Below, in pieces: positions 1 through 18,729 of a stretch of DNA of 21,890 nucleotides. How positions within the stretch are numbered: position 1 is the first letter of the stretch; the number at the start of each line of letters is the position of its first letter. The translations under genes were made by a program, and so were the position numbers. The notes under the pieces are model-generated. The model did no database searches. It was not told the origin of the DNA and worked only from the letters and a program-made list of their open reading frames with translations. Origin of the DNA: Mnemiopsis leidyi (Eukaryota; Ctenophora; Tentaculata; Lobata; Bolinopsidae); the NCBI GenBank assembly GCA_000226015.1, contig JH152724.1, positions 111,329 through 133,218 of the forward strand. Direction: 5' to 3'.

Positions 1-39
<39 letters not shown>

Positions 40-60
40 GAGACAGACAGACAGACAAAA
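1..60. repeat. AGAC tetranucleotide microsatellite
   Basis: About 13 AGAC units with one AGAG interruption, running in from the window edge. Confidence 0.95.
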
Positions 61-1291
61 AGACAGACTAAATCACCTAATGGTTTCCAAAGCAACAGCT
101 GTGAGTCATTCTGTAGCGAGAGATGAACAGACCCGTCACAAATAGAAGATTTGTCGTATGGCGAGTGATGGTGATCCATAGCTGCAGAGCTGCTAATTAC
201 TTTTCTTTAACGTGCCTTAACAGTAACTTAATTAAAGGTGCTTGGTAAGCTAAAGTTTATTAAAATGGTAAACTTGAAATGCATTGTCTATAATGTTAAA
301 TGTGAGACGCCGAACATCCGGACCCGGACTCTATAGTAAAAATATGGGGTTTCACTTCAAGAGAACAAAGACATGAGCAGAGGCACAACGCCTACTGCAG
401 TTAAGACACTGCTTTTCCATAATGCTTTTCGGCAGAACTATATCTCAGATGAGCTGAAAGTGAACAGGAAAATTCTACAGATAATCATGCGCATTATAAC
501 AGGGCAAGCAATTACGTTCTGCGTATGCAAGGTAAGTCTCACTCTCACGACTTGCATAATTATGGACGCAGCATTAAGACATTTCCGAAGAATTTTTCGT
601 GTGACCTTTATGTTAATCACAATATCTCCGGTCAACTACGTTCCTGGAAATAAAGCAACTTTTTTCTTTCCTGAACCCTGTGCTTGACACCAAGTTTTCT
701 CGGGAAAAGTGCCGTTGACAATTATTTCGGCAATCTTGTCCGGTGTCAATTTGACTTCGAAGTTTGAGTGCAATGTGGAAACATGAGAGCTAAAAAGGGG
801 AAATAAAATTCCGGTTTTTTTCAATGTTGTACCACTACTTAAACTAAAAGTGTGCGACGAGGGCTCACAAAATATTGAAATTAAATCAACACAGGCAATA
901 ACAAAGTACGATCTTATAATTTCACTCAAAGTCAATAAAAATAACCACAAGGTGTCCCATACGGTTACAATTGTGGTCCACAAACTAAGGGTAAGTTAAT
1001 ACTGAGCACTTAATAGCAGTGTGTCAAATCATTACAAAAGGAGGTGTCATGACAAATGACGAGAGAGATCTTTTCTCGAGAGACGATTGACGAATACCCG
1101 GGTAGCCCTGACTAATGGCGGGACCAACTTCCGGATACCAACTACATTGTACCGGGCCAGGTGATAATGAACAAGAAGATAAAGTAAGTGAAGGCGGGAT
1201 GGATGGTCATTCGTCTAGTTAAACGGGTGTCGTTATCAGGCATCTATTTAATTGTACAGCTTGAGCTACTTAGACTTTAGTGCTATTGAGT
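61..1291. other. No supported gene
   Basis: AT-rich sequence with only short overlapping ORFs on both strands (such as 373-687 plus and 636-983 minus). None has recognisable protein sequence. A CAAG|GTAAGT donor-like site occurs at 530/531 (plus) without a convincing exon. Confidence 0.6.
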
Positions 1292-3430
1292 ATGGCGGAC
1301 AGCTACAGCGAGTTACTAAACGACATGATCACTTTCGGTAATTCGGTATGACTATAAACATCGAACCACCTTCACTAGTCAATCTCTATCACTATCAATA
1401 TCATTATCTGAATCTCAATCAGCTCAGAACCTTTTCTAATTTACTACAATTCTGTGCGGTAGGGTACGATAATGCTCGCTCTTGAAACATTGGAGAAAAT
1501 TTGGTTACATATGGAGATCCGAAAGCTAAAGTACAACGCCCTTAGAAGTCCCGCTTTTCAACTCATAAGTTGTTCGAGTCGGACAAAATAAAGCATCGAG
1601 TGTTGATTCAGATTAATTTTCATCGGCTTAATCTTTGTTCTGCGAAGCGCGAGCGTAATCAAAAATAAGATGCATTGTCAACAGGAGGTTCATCAAAGAA
1701 TAAGTCTGTGATTGGAATTGGATCACGATTGGAATTGGATCACGAAGCGAAAGGTTGAGGGGATTAGCAAATCACTGACTGAAATACTGTGAAAGTCTCG
1801 CTATATCTCATCTCTATCAATGAACCATACTTATTCAGAGTTGAAACAATGGCCACCAATTCATCTAGCGTTAATTTGCTAATCGAGCTTTTCTCACAAG
1901 TGTCCCCTGATATGATTGCTCGCACTCTAATCAATAGAAAATGACATCCTGCACCGATCAGCGTGTATCTAGCTCAACACCTCTATAATAATAAAGTACT
2001 ACTTCACTACTACCTCGAGATACTGAGAATAAGAAGCGCAGCACTCACTTTAAAAAAGGTTCAGTTAAATAAGGGCGAAGATTAGAATTTTATCTGACAG
2101 TAAAAATTGGATAGTTAAAGGTATAATTATAAAGCAGTCGCATAATCAGAAAATTGATGGTCGTTCATTACTTCAAATTTAATAATATTATTAATAATAT
2201 CTGCGATTACGTCAATCACAATAGTCGGATTAAATTTAACCCCTCAAAATTTCAAAGCAACTCCAGCCCGACAGCCAGAGGTGGTTTTCGAAGGTTTATC
2301 AAATTCTGAGGATCAAATATGCTTGCAGATGCATGCTGATTAAGCTTAGAGAAAGCACAATGAAAGCACAGTGTAACAATGTAAGAACTTAATGTAATAT
2401 TAAAACTAGTAATATAATGGCAATGGCATATATGCATTTACAAATTATTTGGAAAATCATCTTTGATCATCAATGATCGTATATCGATCGAGATCAACGG
2501 TGTTGATCATCACTGACTCAGCGATGATCATCGAGACTTATGATTATATTTGATAAGCGTTGATCATGGACTTGACGGAAAAAAGCAAATCGCTGATTAT
2601 CGATGATCCTCGATGATACTTATACTTATAGAATTTTATGATGAATGGTCATCGATTATCTTCGATGATATTGATCGCCTGATCCGTTTGATTTCGTACA
2701 GCTTATCTTATTATATCCTGATCTTCCTATAAAATGCTACTCGTAGTCGTATATTTTGATCGATAAACGATCATCGATAAACGATCATCGATAAATCATC
2801 GATGATCAATGATGATTTTCCAAAAATGTTTACACTTTATGCATATGCCCTAGCAATTCCAAATTTAGAACAATTCAGTCTGGTTTCAGGTTTGGATCAG
2901 AGTCAGACTAATAAAATTCTTTAACCGTCTGTGATTAACAATTATGATCTCTGTGACTGTCTAAATAACATTAATACCATAATAGTAATGGGTAAATGAT
3001 AAAATACAGGGAAGTTGCTAAAAGTAAAATTTTAAATAGAAAACGAACACTTCACAAGCAGTGCCAGTTGAAGTCGAGCTAGAAGTAGAACTAATACTAA
3101 TATAAATAATGTGCTGCATCAACTTCAAGCTTGTCAAGACCTTTTACTTTTAGGATGAAAAGCTGGCTATCAGAATTCAGAGTTGTCATATATCATCTAT
3201 GTATATATCATCTATGTCAGACTCAGATGAATTTGGTAATATGAAATATTAAAATAAGTCAAGGTAAAATCATTTGGTGTGTATATAATAGTGATTAATG
3301 TTTGGTGTGTATAATAGTGATTAATGTTTGAGTACAACTACAAGTACAACAAATTGCAGATCCGAGGAAGGTTGGCTACGTGCCAAGAAGAGGAACTTTA
3401 TGCCACGTGGTGGTTATGAAGCGGAGCTAA
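1292..3430 (+). CDS. Candidate small three-exon gene (speculative)
   Basis: Three pieces with agreeing phases. 1292-1345 begins with an ATG in good context (A at -3, G at +4) and reads MADSYSELLNDMITFGNS before GTATGA. 3154-3235 follows the strong acceptor CCTTTTACTTTTAG and reads DEKLAIRIQSCHISSMYISS then MSDSDEF and one base before GTAATA. 3360-3430 follows AAATTGCAG and reads PRKVGYVPRRGTLCHVVVMK, RS and a stop. The product would be about 68 residues and resembles nothing I know. In the third piece another frame (EEGWLRAKKRNFMPRGGYEA, then ELRSLKRKYFSMPA, to GTAATA at 3467) looks at least as protein-like, so the frame is uncertain. Chance assembly of AT-rich ORFs remains the main alternative. 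Confidence 0.2.
1710..1743. repeat. 17-bp perfect tandem duplication
   Basis: GATTGGAATTGGATCAC occurs twice head to tail with no differences. Confidence 0.9.
2448..2824. mobile_element. 377-bp MITE-like element with long terminal inverted repeats
   Basis: The ends are TTTGGAAAATCATC and its complement GATGATTTTCCAAA. The inverted match extends to about 29 bp with two mismatches (continuing TTGATCATC, ATGAT). The interior is packed with self-complementary GATCATCGATGATC-type words, so it folds back over most of its length. No coding capacity. I cannot identify a clear target duplication, so the superfamily is open. Confidence 0.65.
3187..3216. repeat. 15-bp tandem duplication
   Basis: (C/T)ATATATCATCTATG twice. 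It falls inside the second candidate exon and, being a multiple of three, would repeat ISSMY in frame. Confidence 0.8.
3273..3326. repeat. 26-28-bp tandem duplication
   Basis: TTTGGTGTGTATA(TA)ATAGTGATTAATG in two copies that differ by one TA. Confidence 0.85.
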
Positions 3431-3616
3431 GATCGCTAAAGCGGAAATATTTCTCTATGCCGGCTGGTAATAGTTTTGTTACATAGACCTCAGGCAGTCC
3501 ATATCAGTATCAAAAGCATTGGCTCCATAATACTACTGTTCAGCAGGAAAGCTTTAATTTTAAACGTTGCACGGCCATGATCGGTGGGGGACAAAGTGTT
3601 CTGGCAAAGCTAAGCA

Positions 3617-3655
3617 TGGGCTAAAGAAGAAGTAACACACTTCTTCTTTAGCCCA
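3617..3655. repeat. Perfect 17-bp inverted repeat (hairpin)
   Basis: TGGGCTAAAGAAGAAGT (3617-3633), loop AACAC, then its exact complement (3639-3655). No T-run follows. Lack of any decay suggests recent origin. Confidence 0.85.
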
Positions 3656-3667
3656 GACATGTCCCGC

Positions 3668-5450
3668 CCTAGTCTTTGTACTGGATGTAGTCATAAGTGT
3701 GGGTGATAAGGTTAAAATAGCGATATGTCTGTTTGATTCGGTACCTGTAGCTGTACAGTTGCGGCCTAGTGCAACATTAAAACATTTACTCCTAGGTCAT
3801 GACACTGACAGTTAACAACTGATATAAAAGTTACTCTTTCACTAGAAGATTACGAAAAAAAGTCTTAAAAAGCTAGCAGTAGCAGATAGATGATCAGCCA
3901 ACTTCTCAACTTGTGAAATGGCTTATGAATATGATAATAATCAGCTCCTTAATTATAATACTTTTATGTTACATCAAAGCTAAGTTTGGCGGAAAATATA
4001 ATTACACAGGCTGAAGCAGGATGAATTCTATTTTTCTAACTTCATCTGTAATTCTTATTCCAGGATATTCAATAATTGATAATTAATTTTGAACAATTAC
4101 AACGCAAACTTTTTATCTGCAAAGCTATCATTTTTCTGCAGAAAGCGTCAAAAACTGAAAAAGTATTCGCTTGAGGCAAAAGTCACCTAACCGTAATTAT
4201 GAGCTTGGACAAAATAAAAAGAAATTAGATACCATTCTCCACATGGTGAAGTTAAAATAGGGTCATCAACTTTTCACATCAAATTTTTGGAATTGTCACT
4301 ATCTAGAATTGTGCCTAGCTATAGTCTGGAATTATGCCTCGCTAATGCATAGAATTTTGCCTGCTCTTGACTAAAAACAAATAAAGAAGACCTCTTGAGC
4401 AACCAACAACCAACAACAGCGATGTAGTTACGATGGAAATAGAGATACAAATAGAGCTAATGAAAATGAACCCCTGATACAGGAAGCATCTTCATAGCGT
4501 TAATTTGAACAAAAGAGTGATAATGATGAGACAAACAGACTAACACTTACAGCCCTGCAAACAAACCGTCGGTAAAAGTATGTGTGATTGTGTGTAAAAG
4601 TATGTGTGTTGTCGAGAGCAATAAAACAATCGACATCGTCAACTTTACCTGGGACGTGTCCAATCACTATATAATCAACAACGACGAATCTCATTAGGTC
4701 AACTGGAGGGAGAAACCCAGCTCACTATTTCTACGTGAATTAGATTTAAGCTTACAGTGGTGGACGTGTGTCGGGGACCCGGGAATATTTAGTGGCGTGA
4801 TTACCGACTGTTTCCTACAGCGGGATACTATCTACATTCCAATTTCCAAATAGTTGACATTCCGATAGTTGTTGTCGGAAGATGACGTCAGACGTATTTT
4901 AATGACTTGATTATATCAGGATTGAGCTTAATTGAGTGGGACTGGGAGGGGAAGTCTATGTGAAATTGTGGGGACATATTTCATTCGTGAATCGTGATAT
5001 AGAATAATTATAGATGGTAAGGAAAACACAAACATTTTAGTCATCAATATCAACCTCAATGCATGACAAATTCATTGTTCATTACTATATCAAACATGCT
5101 TAGAACCCCAGTCTAAGTCAAAGGGAAAAACTGACTTCAATAGCTTCGCAACAGCGGGAGTTTGAAACGAGGAAGTGGCGCAAAAAAACTCAGCAAAATG
5201 CGAAAATATAGATTTTATACCCTGGCGCTCAACGCATGATCAGGCAAGGCCCAAATTAAAATATATCATAAATAAAATAAATAGCAGTTAGATCCCTATC
5301 AATATTTATATTTAGTTGCCTAAAGACAGTCCAAGTCAAAGAAATTCATTCGCAAAAATGGTCGGTTTAACTTTAACATCTATGGCATTTATATCATCAC
5401 ACAAATAGTACCACTGTACCACATTACATTATATTTATATCAAGCAGTAG
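3668..5450. other. No supported gene apart from the 4758 candidate
   Basis: Mostly AT-rich. A CRE-like TGACGTCA is at 4884-4891. A stop-bounded frame (about 3634-3813, plus) follows a pyrimidine tract and reads VFVLDVVISVGDKVKIAICL; no homology is recognised and ORFs of this length are common here. Confidence 0.5.
4758..4853 (+). other. Exon-like ORF after a splice acceptor (speculative)
   Basis: Following AAGCTTACAG, the frame reads WWTCVGDPGIFSGVITDCFL, QRDTIYIPISK and TAG. Local GC content is higher than in the surroundings. It could be a terminal exon of an unseen plus-strand gene. No homology recognised. Confidence 0.15.
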
Positions 5451-5611
5451 ATTGAAATTTAACTTTTATCACAACTGCTATGTTCCATCGCAACATGTTG
5501 ATATATCTTCAAAAATTTGGTTAGAGAGATGGTTTTTACAAAATCAGGATTACAGTATGTATTTCGTTACTCATTCTCATCTTAATCGTTTTACTGTACA
5601 GAATAAAGAGT

Positions 5612-5617
5612 TTTATT
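5612..5617 (-). terminator. Candidate poly(A) signal of PAPSS
   Basis: AATAAA on the minus strand, about 125 nt after the PAPSS stop. It is a canonical hexamer at a plausible distance; the cleavage site itself is not visible. Confidence 0.5.
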
Positions 5618-5739
5618 GTCTAAAAATCGATCAACAAATTTACGGATTACATAATGTACCTACTAAAGAACTACAGTTAGAATAGGAGTGAAATATATCA
5701 AATATTGTCATTTTGGGGGACTTTGAGCCTCTCTGATAT

Positions 5740-15416
<9,677 letters not shown>

Positions 15417-15561
15417 TATACTTTACAAGGTACTGTCCAAAGATCCAAACGGGAGCGTTCACCACCTAAGCCATACATAATAATGATTAGATTGAATTCA
15501 TTGTATTTTCTTCCAGTTAACAGTGATCGCAGTATGCAGGTTTTAATAACAATTCGATTAG

Positions 15562-16047
15562 TTGCAAAAATTGGTTTTGTTCGCAATTCGAATTTGCCTT
15601 CAAATTCAATTTCAAAATCAAGTTCACCCATGGTCACGTGACATTGACAAAATTTGCTTGAGTACGTTGTCTAGCCCTGCTGCTGTGAGACAAGACAAAA
15701 TCACTGGTCGCGAAAACAGGCATTGCATGGCAGAAAATTTGAATCTGATAGAAGAATGGATCACAACACTAGAAGTAGAACTGAAAATTAAATCTGAAAT
15801 GTCCCTATGTGCTATGATCATGGCTATGAATTATTGGATTGCGACCAGTAACTGCGATAAAATTAAAATTAACGAGCTAACATCAACAGTAGCAATATGT
15901 ACAACGCCAACAAAGATGATCCGCTGTGTTCGATGGTTACCTTATGAAAGCTCATTCTATGGTTTACAAGTTAACAAACTTGAACTGAACGCTGAAGACA
16001 AAACAAGAGAAGATCGGACACAGGTGGGTTGTCTGAGCTGCAAGTGA
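15562..16047 (+). other. 161-codon unassigned ORF upstream of and antisense to PAPSS
   Basis: The longest stop-free plus-strand ORF beginning with ATG in the window. It contains an inner ATG near 15728 (MAENLNLIEEWITTLEVELK) and a good donor, CAG|GTGGGT, at 16023/16024. It lacks any motif I recognise and lies where the PAPSS 5' UTR or promoter is expected. Either a divergently oriented exon or chance. Confidence 0.2.
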
Positions 16048-16336
16048 CACCACAGAGAGCAGGACGTCAGCTGATCACGTGACTCCAACAAGAGTCACGT
16101 GACCTCACTTATAGTCTCGCGGTGATGTGTACACCTCTTGGAATACGTGGGCACGTTCCCGTATCACGCAGTTTCACACTGTACATTCGCAGAGGTTGGC
16201 CTGGCCATTTACGCAACATGAGGCATTGAGGCATTTTACCAATACTATGAGCTTACACATTGTGCAATAAACCGGTTTAGCAGGTTGTATCCTCAATTTA
16301 ATTACGTGCGACAGTGTGGTAGTGGTGAGTCACGTG
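15635..16336. promoter_or_regulatory. E-box group upstream of PAPSS (possible promoter region)
   Basis: Four CACGTG hexamers at 15635-15640, 16076-16081, 16096-16101 and 16331-16336. The first three carry TCACGTGA flanks, and the middle pair are exactly 20 bp apart. They lie 220-920 bp upstream of the PAPSS start codon. bHLH-zip factors (USF, TFE/MITF type) bind such sites. The transcription start is not identifiable. Confidence 0.35.
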
Positions 16337-16816
16337 TGGAAATGAAATAATAAAGCTCCAATACCTAAACATCGAGCCATTTAAATCGCATAGCAGTAGA
16401 GTTCATGCCGTTATCCCAGGAGCAGGTATTGAAGTTTCTCGATGTGAATCTAAAGCTAAAATGACCTAAAATTAAATAATGTTCTCATATTACGGCTGTA
16501 TCACTATTAATGTTCTCATATCATGGCTGTATCACTATCAGTGTCACTACCAAGGCCAGCTAACCAGCACAGCAAAAAATAAAACACAACAATGACATGA
16601 ATATGTTCATTGCTTATCCATAGTTTTCGCTGTGTTTTATATTTGATAATAATAATATTAATAGTAGGCTTATACAACTAAAAGTAAAAGCAAACGATTC
16701 AAATATTAATAATCCGCACGAGTGATCAGTGTCACGTTGATGAAAATCCCCAAGAGGAAGAAAGTAGAATCTATAAGAGGACTAAAACTTCAAAATAACC
16801 AATGCAATGATCTAAT

Positions 16817-16822
16817 TTTATT
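16817..16822 (-). terminator. Candidate poly(A) signal for the two-helix ORF
   Basis: AATAAA on the minus strand, about 155 nt beyond the stop at 16975. It supports, but does not prove, that the ORF is the end of a transcript. Confidence 0.35.
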
Positions 16823-16974
16823 GTCACTATGTGAACAGTGTAATTGAAGCAGAAAGCTTTCTCCTCTGCAAAGTTATTTTCAAGCAACAAACAAGAGCAC
16901 CTGCATAACAAACCTCCTTGATACTGCACTTAAGGTTTACAACATACTGCATATTCAATTCCAGGTTCTAAATT

Positions 16975-17304
16975 TCACTTCCACGCAGCACCGGAAGCGA
17001 AGGAGGACGCTCCAATAACTGACCACAACAACAAAGTTAACACCGCAATGTAAACAGCCACATCATCAACAACGCCACGTATAACCCGTAGCCGCGAACT
17101 GTACACATCATAAACGTTAGGACCAACACTGGCAAGTGCAAGTACAAAGAACAAAAGTGCAGTCCCCATAATAATGACCTCATGTGATAGAGGCAGTTTA
17201 GATGGTTGGTTTAGATGGTAGAGAGTAATTCTATCTCTTTCTGGAAGGACTAACAACTCTGGTAACGAGACTGGATCATACAATTTCTCAAATTGTACAA
17301 ACAA
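16975..17304 (-). CDS. Unknown small protein or terminal exon with two membrane segments
   Basis: Open minus-strand frame of about 109 codons ending ...SFASGAAWK, TGA. It contains IIMGTALLFFVLALASVGP and, after about 18 mostly polar residues (YSSRLRVIRGVVDD), VAVYIAVLTLLLWSVIGASS. These are two likely transmembrane helices with a basic loop. An internal ATG at the first helix would give a 64-residue protein. Alternatively the region is a last exon entered at an AG upstream (CAATTTGAG at about 17287-17295). I do not recognise the family. A different frame just upstream (17288-17500) is Cys-rich and overlaps it by 17 nt, as a single indel would produce. An AATAAA follows about 155 nt after the stop. 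Confidence 0.4.
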   Translation of the reverse strand: MFVQFEKLYDPVSLPELLVLPERDRITLYHLNQPSKLPLSHEVIIMGTALLFFVLALASVGPNVYDVYSSRLRVIRGVVDDVAVYIAVLTLLLWSVIGASSFASGAAWK

Positions 17305-18078
17305 AGAGACACGGCACCCGATCCCATATGAAACCGATAATCAGATTTATTGAATTGTTAGACAAACACGATTCAGGAGCTAGACTCAGCCCTCTGTAAT
17401 CAAATCTGTCAGAACAAACATCGTTATAAAAACACGGGGACCTTTTTGCAGACTCACAATTCTGGACATTAGCATTTTGCATAAAATTAAATTTAATCAT
17501 AATACACAGAGCGGAATTTCATTCCATCTTGCATCCGAAATTCACGCTTTAAATTGGATCCTGAACATTTACAATCTAATTTTGAGCATGACCCTATGAC
17601 CATCAGGCGAATACAGCCCAAACCTGTAGAGCAGGTCTAATAATTCAAATTTAATCTTCCAAAGTTCTAACTATCGAAGCGAGTTGAATAACCGTACTGA
17701 TTTGATGCGGGATTGGTCTACCGAAATCTCGGACAAAATGATAGTACCGAGTAGGCCAGACCTGGTAATACAGGTATAGCTCGTGACTATTGGGAATTTT
17801 CTTCATCCTCATGCATTAGTGGTCAGAACAACAATATTCGTGCATGAGAAATAATCACATGCAGACAAAGTAAAACAATTTTTACAAAATTACAATTTAT
17901 GATAATAGGTCTTTATGTTATCAGTCATACTCATAAGTCTATAAGATACAATCCGTACAAAAATACAAACAAAATCTAAAATCTTACTACTTCTTAAGCG
18001 TGATCTTTATATATTTGCACGGCGTCCGGTTTTTCTTGACGCCACTATTTCTCTAGAAACACTCGACGATGCGGGTAC
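17305..18078. other. Intergenic region, no supported gene
   Basis: Contains the Cys-rich minus-strand frame 17288-17500 discussed with the two-helix ORF. Part of the rest may belong to the Helitron-like element ending at 18113. Confidence 0.45.
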
Positions 18079-18079
18079 A

Positions 18080-18113
18080 GGAAATCCCGGCCGTAGGCCG
18101 GGTTTCCAGCTAG
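18080..18113 (+). mobile_element. Helitron-like 3' terminus
   Basis: The hairpin GGAAATCCCGGCC-GTA-GGCCGGGTTTCC (one bulge) is followed a few bases later by CTAG at 18110-18113 and a T. This is the Helitron 3' end form (GC-rich hairpin then CTRR, inserted before T). The 5' end (A|TC...) cannot be placed, so the length is unknown. It lies between the SOD-repeat gene and the two-helix ORF. Confidence 0.5.
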
Positions 18114-18399
18114 TAAAAGTAAAATCGCGCCCTTAACCAGAAAACTAATCAAATATTTACATTCACCAACAGATGACAGAACGAAACACGAAACGTACCA
18201 GATAACAGATTCAATAATCATAAACTTAAAACCGTCCTGTATAAAATATGAAACAGGAACCTGAAGCCGCAGTCCACCCCATCAGGAGGATTGACAGGAT
18301 CACATTACAGCACCAGGCTCCTGACAATTTGCCAAGAACATCATCAACTTCTTAATTTGACTTGATAAACTGGTCCATATACTTCCAGTCTTGTTATTG

Positions 18400-18405
18400 T
18401 TTAAT
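18400..18405 (-). terminator. Possible poly(A) signal (ATTAAA) of the SOD-repeat gene
   Basis: The common variant hexamer, about 175 nt after the stop. Weak on its own. Confidence 0.25.
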
Positions 18406-18504
18406 TGTTCACGGCAAAAAACAAAAAACTGTCCTTGGATTTCGATCAACACGGACAACTCTATCGCTTTACAAGCTTTATCATTATGAGGCTCAGATAA
18501 AAGT

Positions 18505-18610
18505 GGCACTCTTCTGAGTTTACCATAAAGAGAAGAGAAGGGAGGAGAGAAGAGTGGAGAGAAGGCACTTTCCTAAGTTTACCACAGAGAGAAGAGAAGG
18601 GTGGAGAGAA
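18505..18610 (-). repeat. Tandem duplication of the SOD-repeat gene's stop-codon region
   Basis: Two copies of about 47-59 bp (18564-18610 and 18505-18563) share GGCACT...AGTTTACCA...AGAGAAGAGAAGGG (plus strand). The upstream copy encodes the last 11 residues and the stop. The other lies in the 3' UTR and still reads ATGGTAAACT in place of GTGGTAAACT. Confidence 0.75.
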
Positions 18611-18729
18611 CAGTCACAATACTGACGGTCAGGGATACTCCACCGTTCACCCGATTGTCGGTTATCACCGTACAACCGATAAAGTTGTCTCCGATTGAGT
18701 CACTGATAATTACAGCTTTTCCAAGGATC
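18579..18729 (-). CDS. SOD-repeat protein last exon (C-terminal Cys strand, GPI signal)
   Basis: Reads ILGKAVIISDSIGDNFIGCT then VITDNRVNGG, a hydrophobic tail and TAA. GRxxVVH of active SODs is GKAVIIS here, so the fourth copper His is Ser; the Arg three residues before the last Cys is Phe. A 19-residue hydrophobic end directly after NGG, with nothing following, is the usual form of a GPI-transamidase signal. Acceptor TTCTTTCCTAG. Confidence 0.78.

Noticed and set aside
373..687. 104-codon plus-strand ORF
   Set aside because: No recognisable motif, overlapped by similar ORFs on the other strand, AT-rich context; a donor-like GTAAGT at 531 alone is not enough.
1568..1585. tRNA/SINE box B-like GTTCGAGTC
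   Set aside because: No matching box A at the right distance and no cloverleaf; a lone partial match.
5452..5685. 77-codon plus-strand ORF
   Set aside because: Overlaps the expected PAPSS 3' UTR and its AATAAA, low-complexity AT composition, no family resemblance.
18300..18509. 69-codon minus-strand ORF after the SOD-repeat stop
   Set aside because: Lies in the presumed 3' UTR before any poly(A) site and has no recognisable domain.
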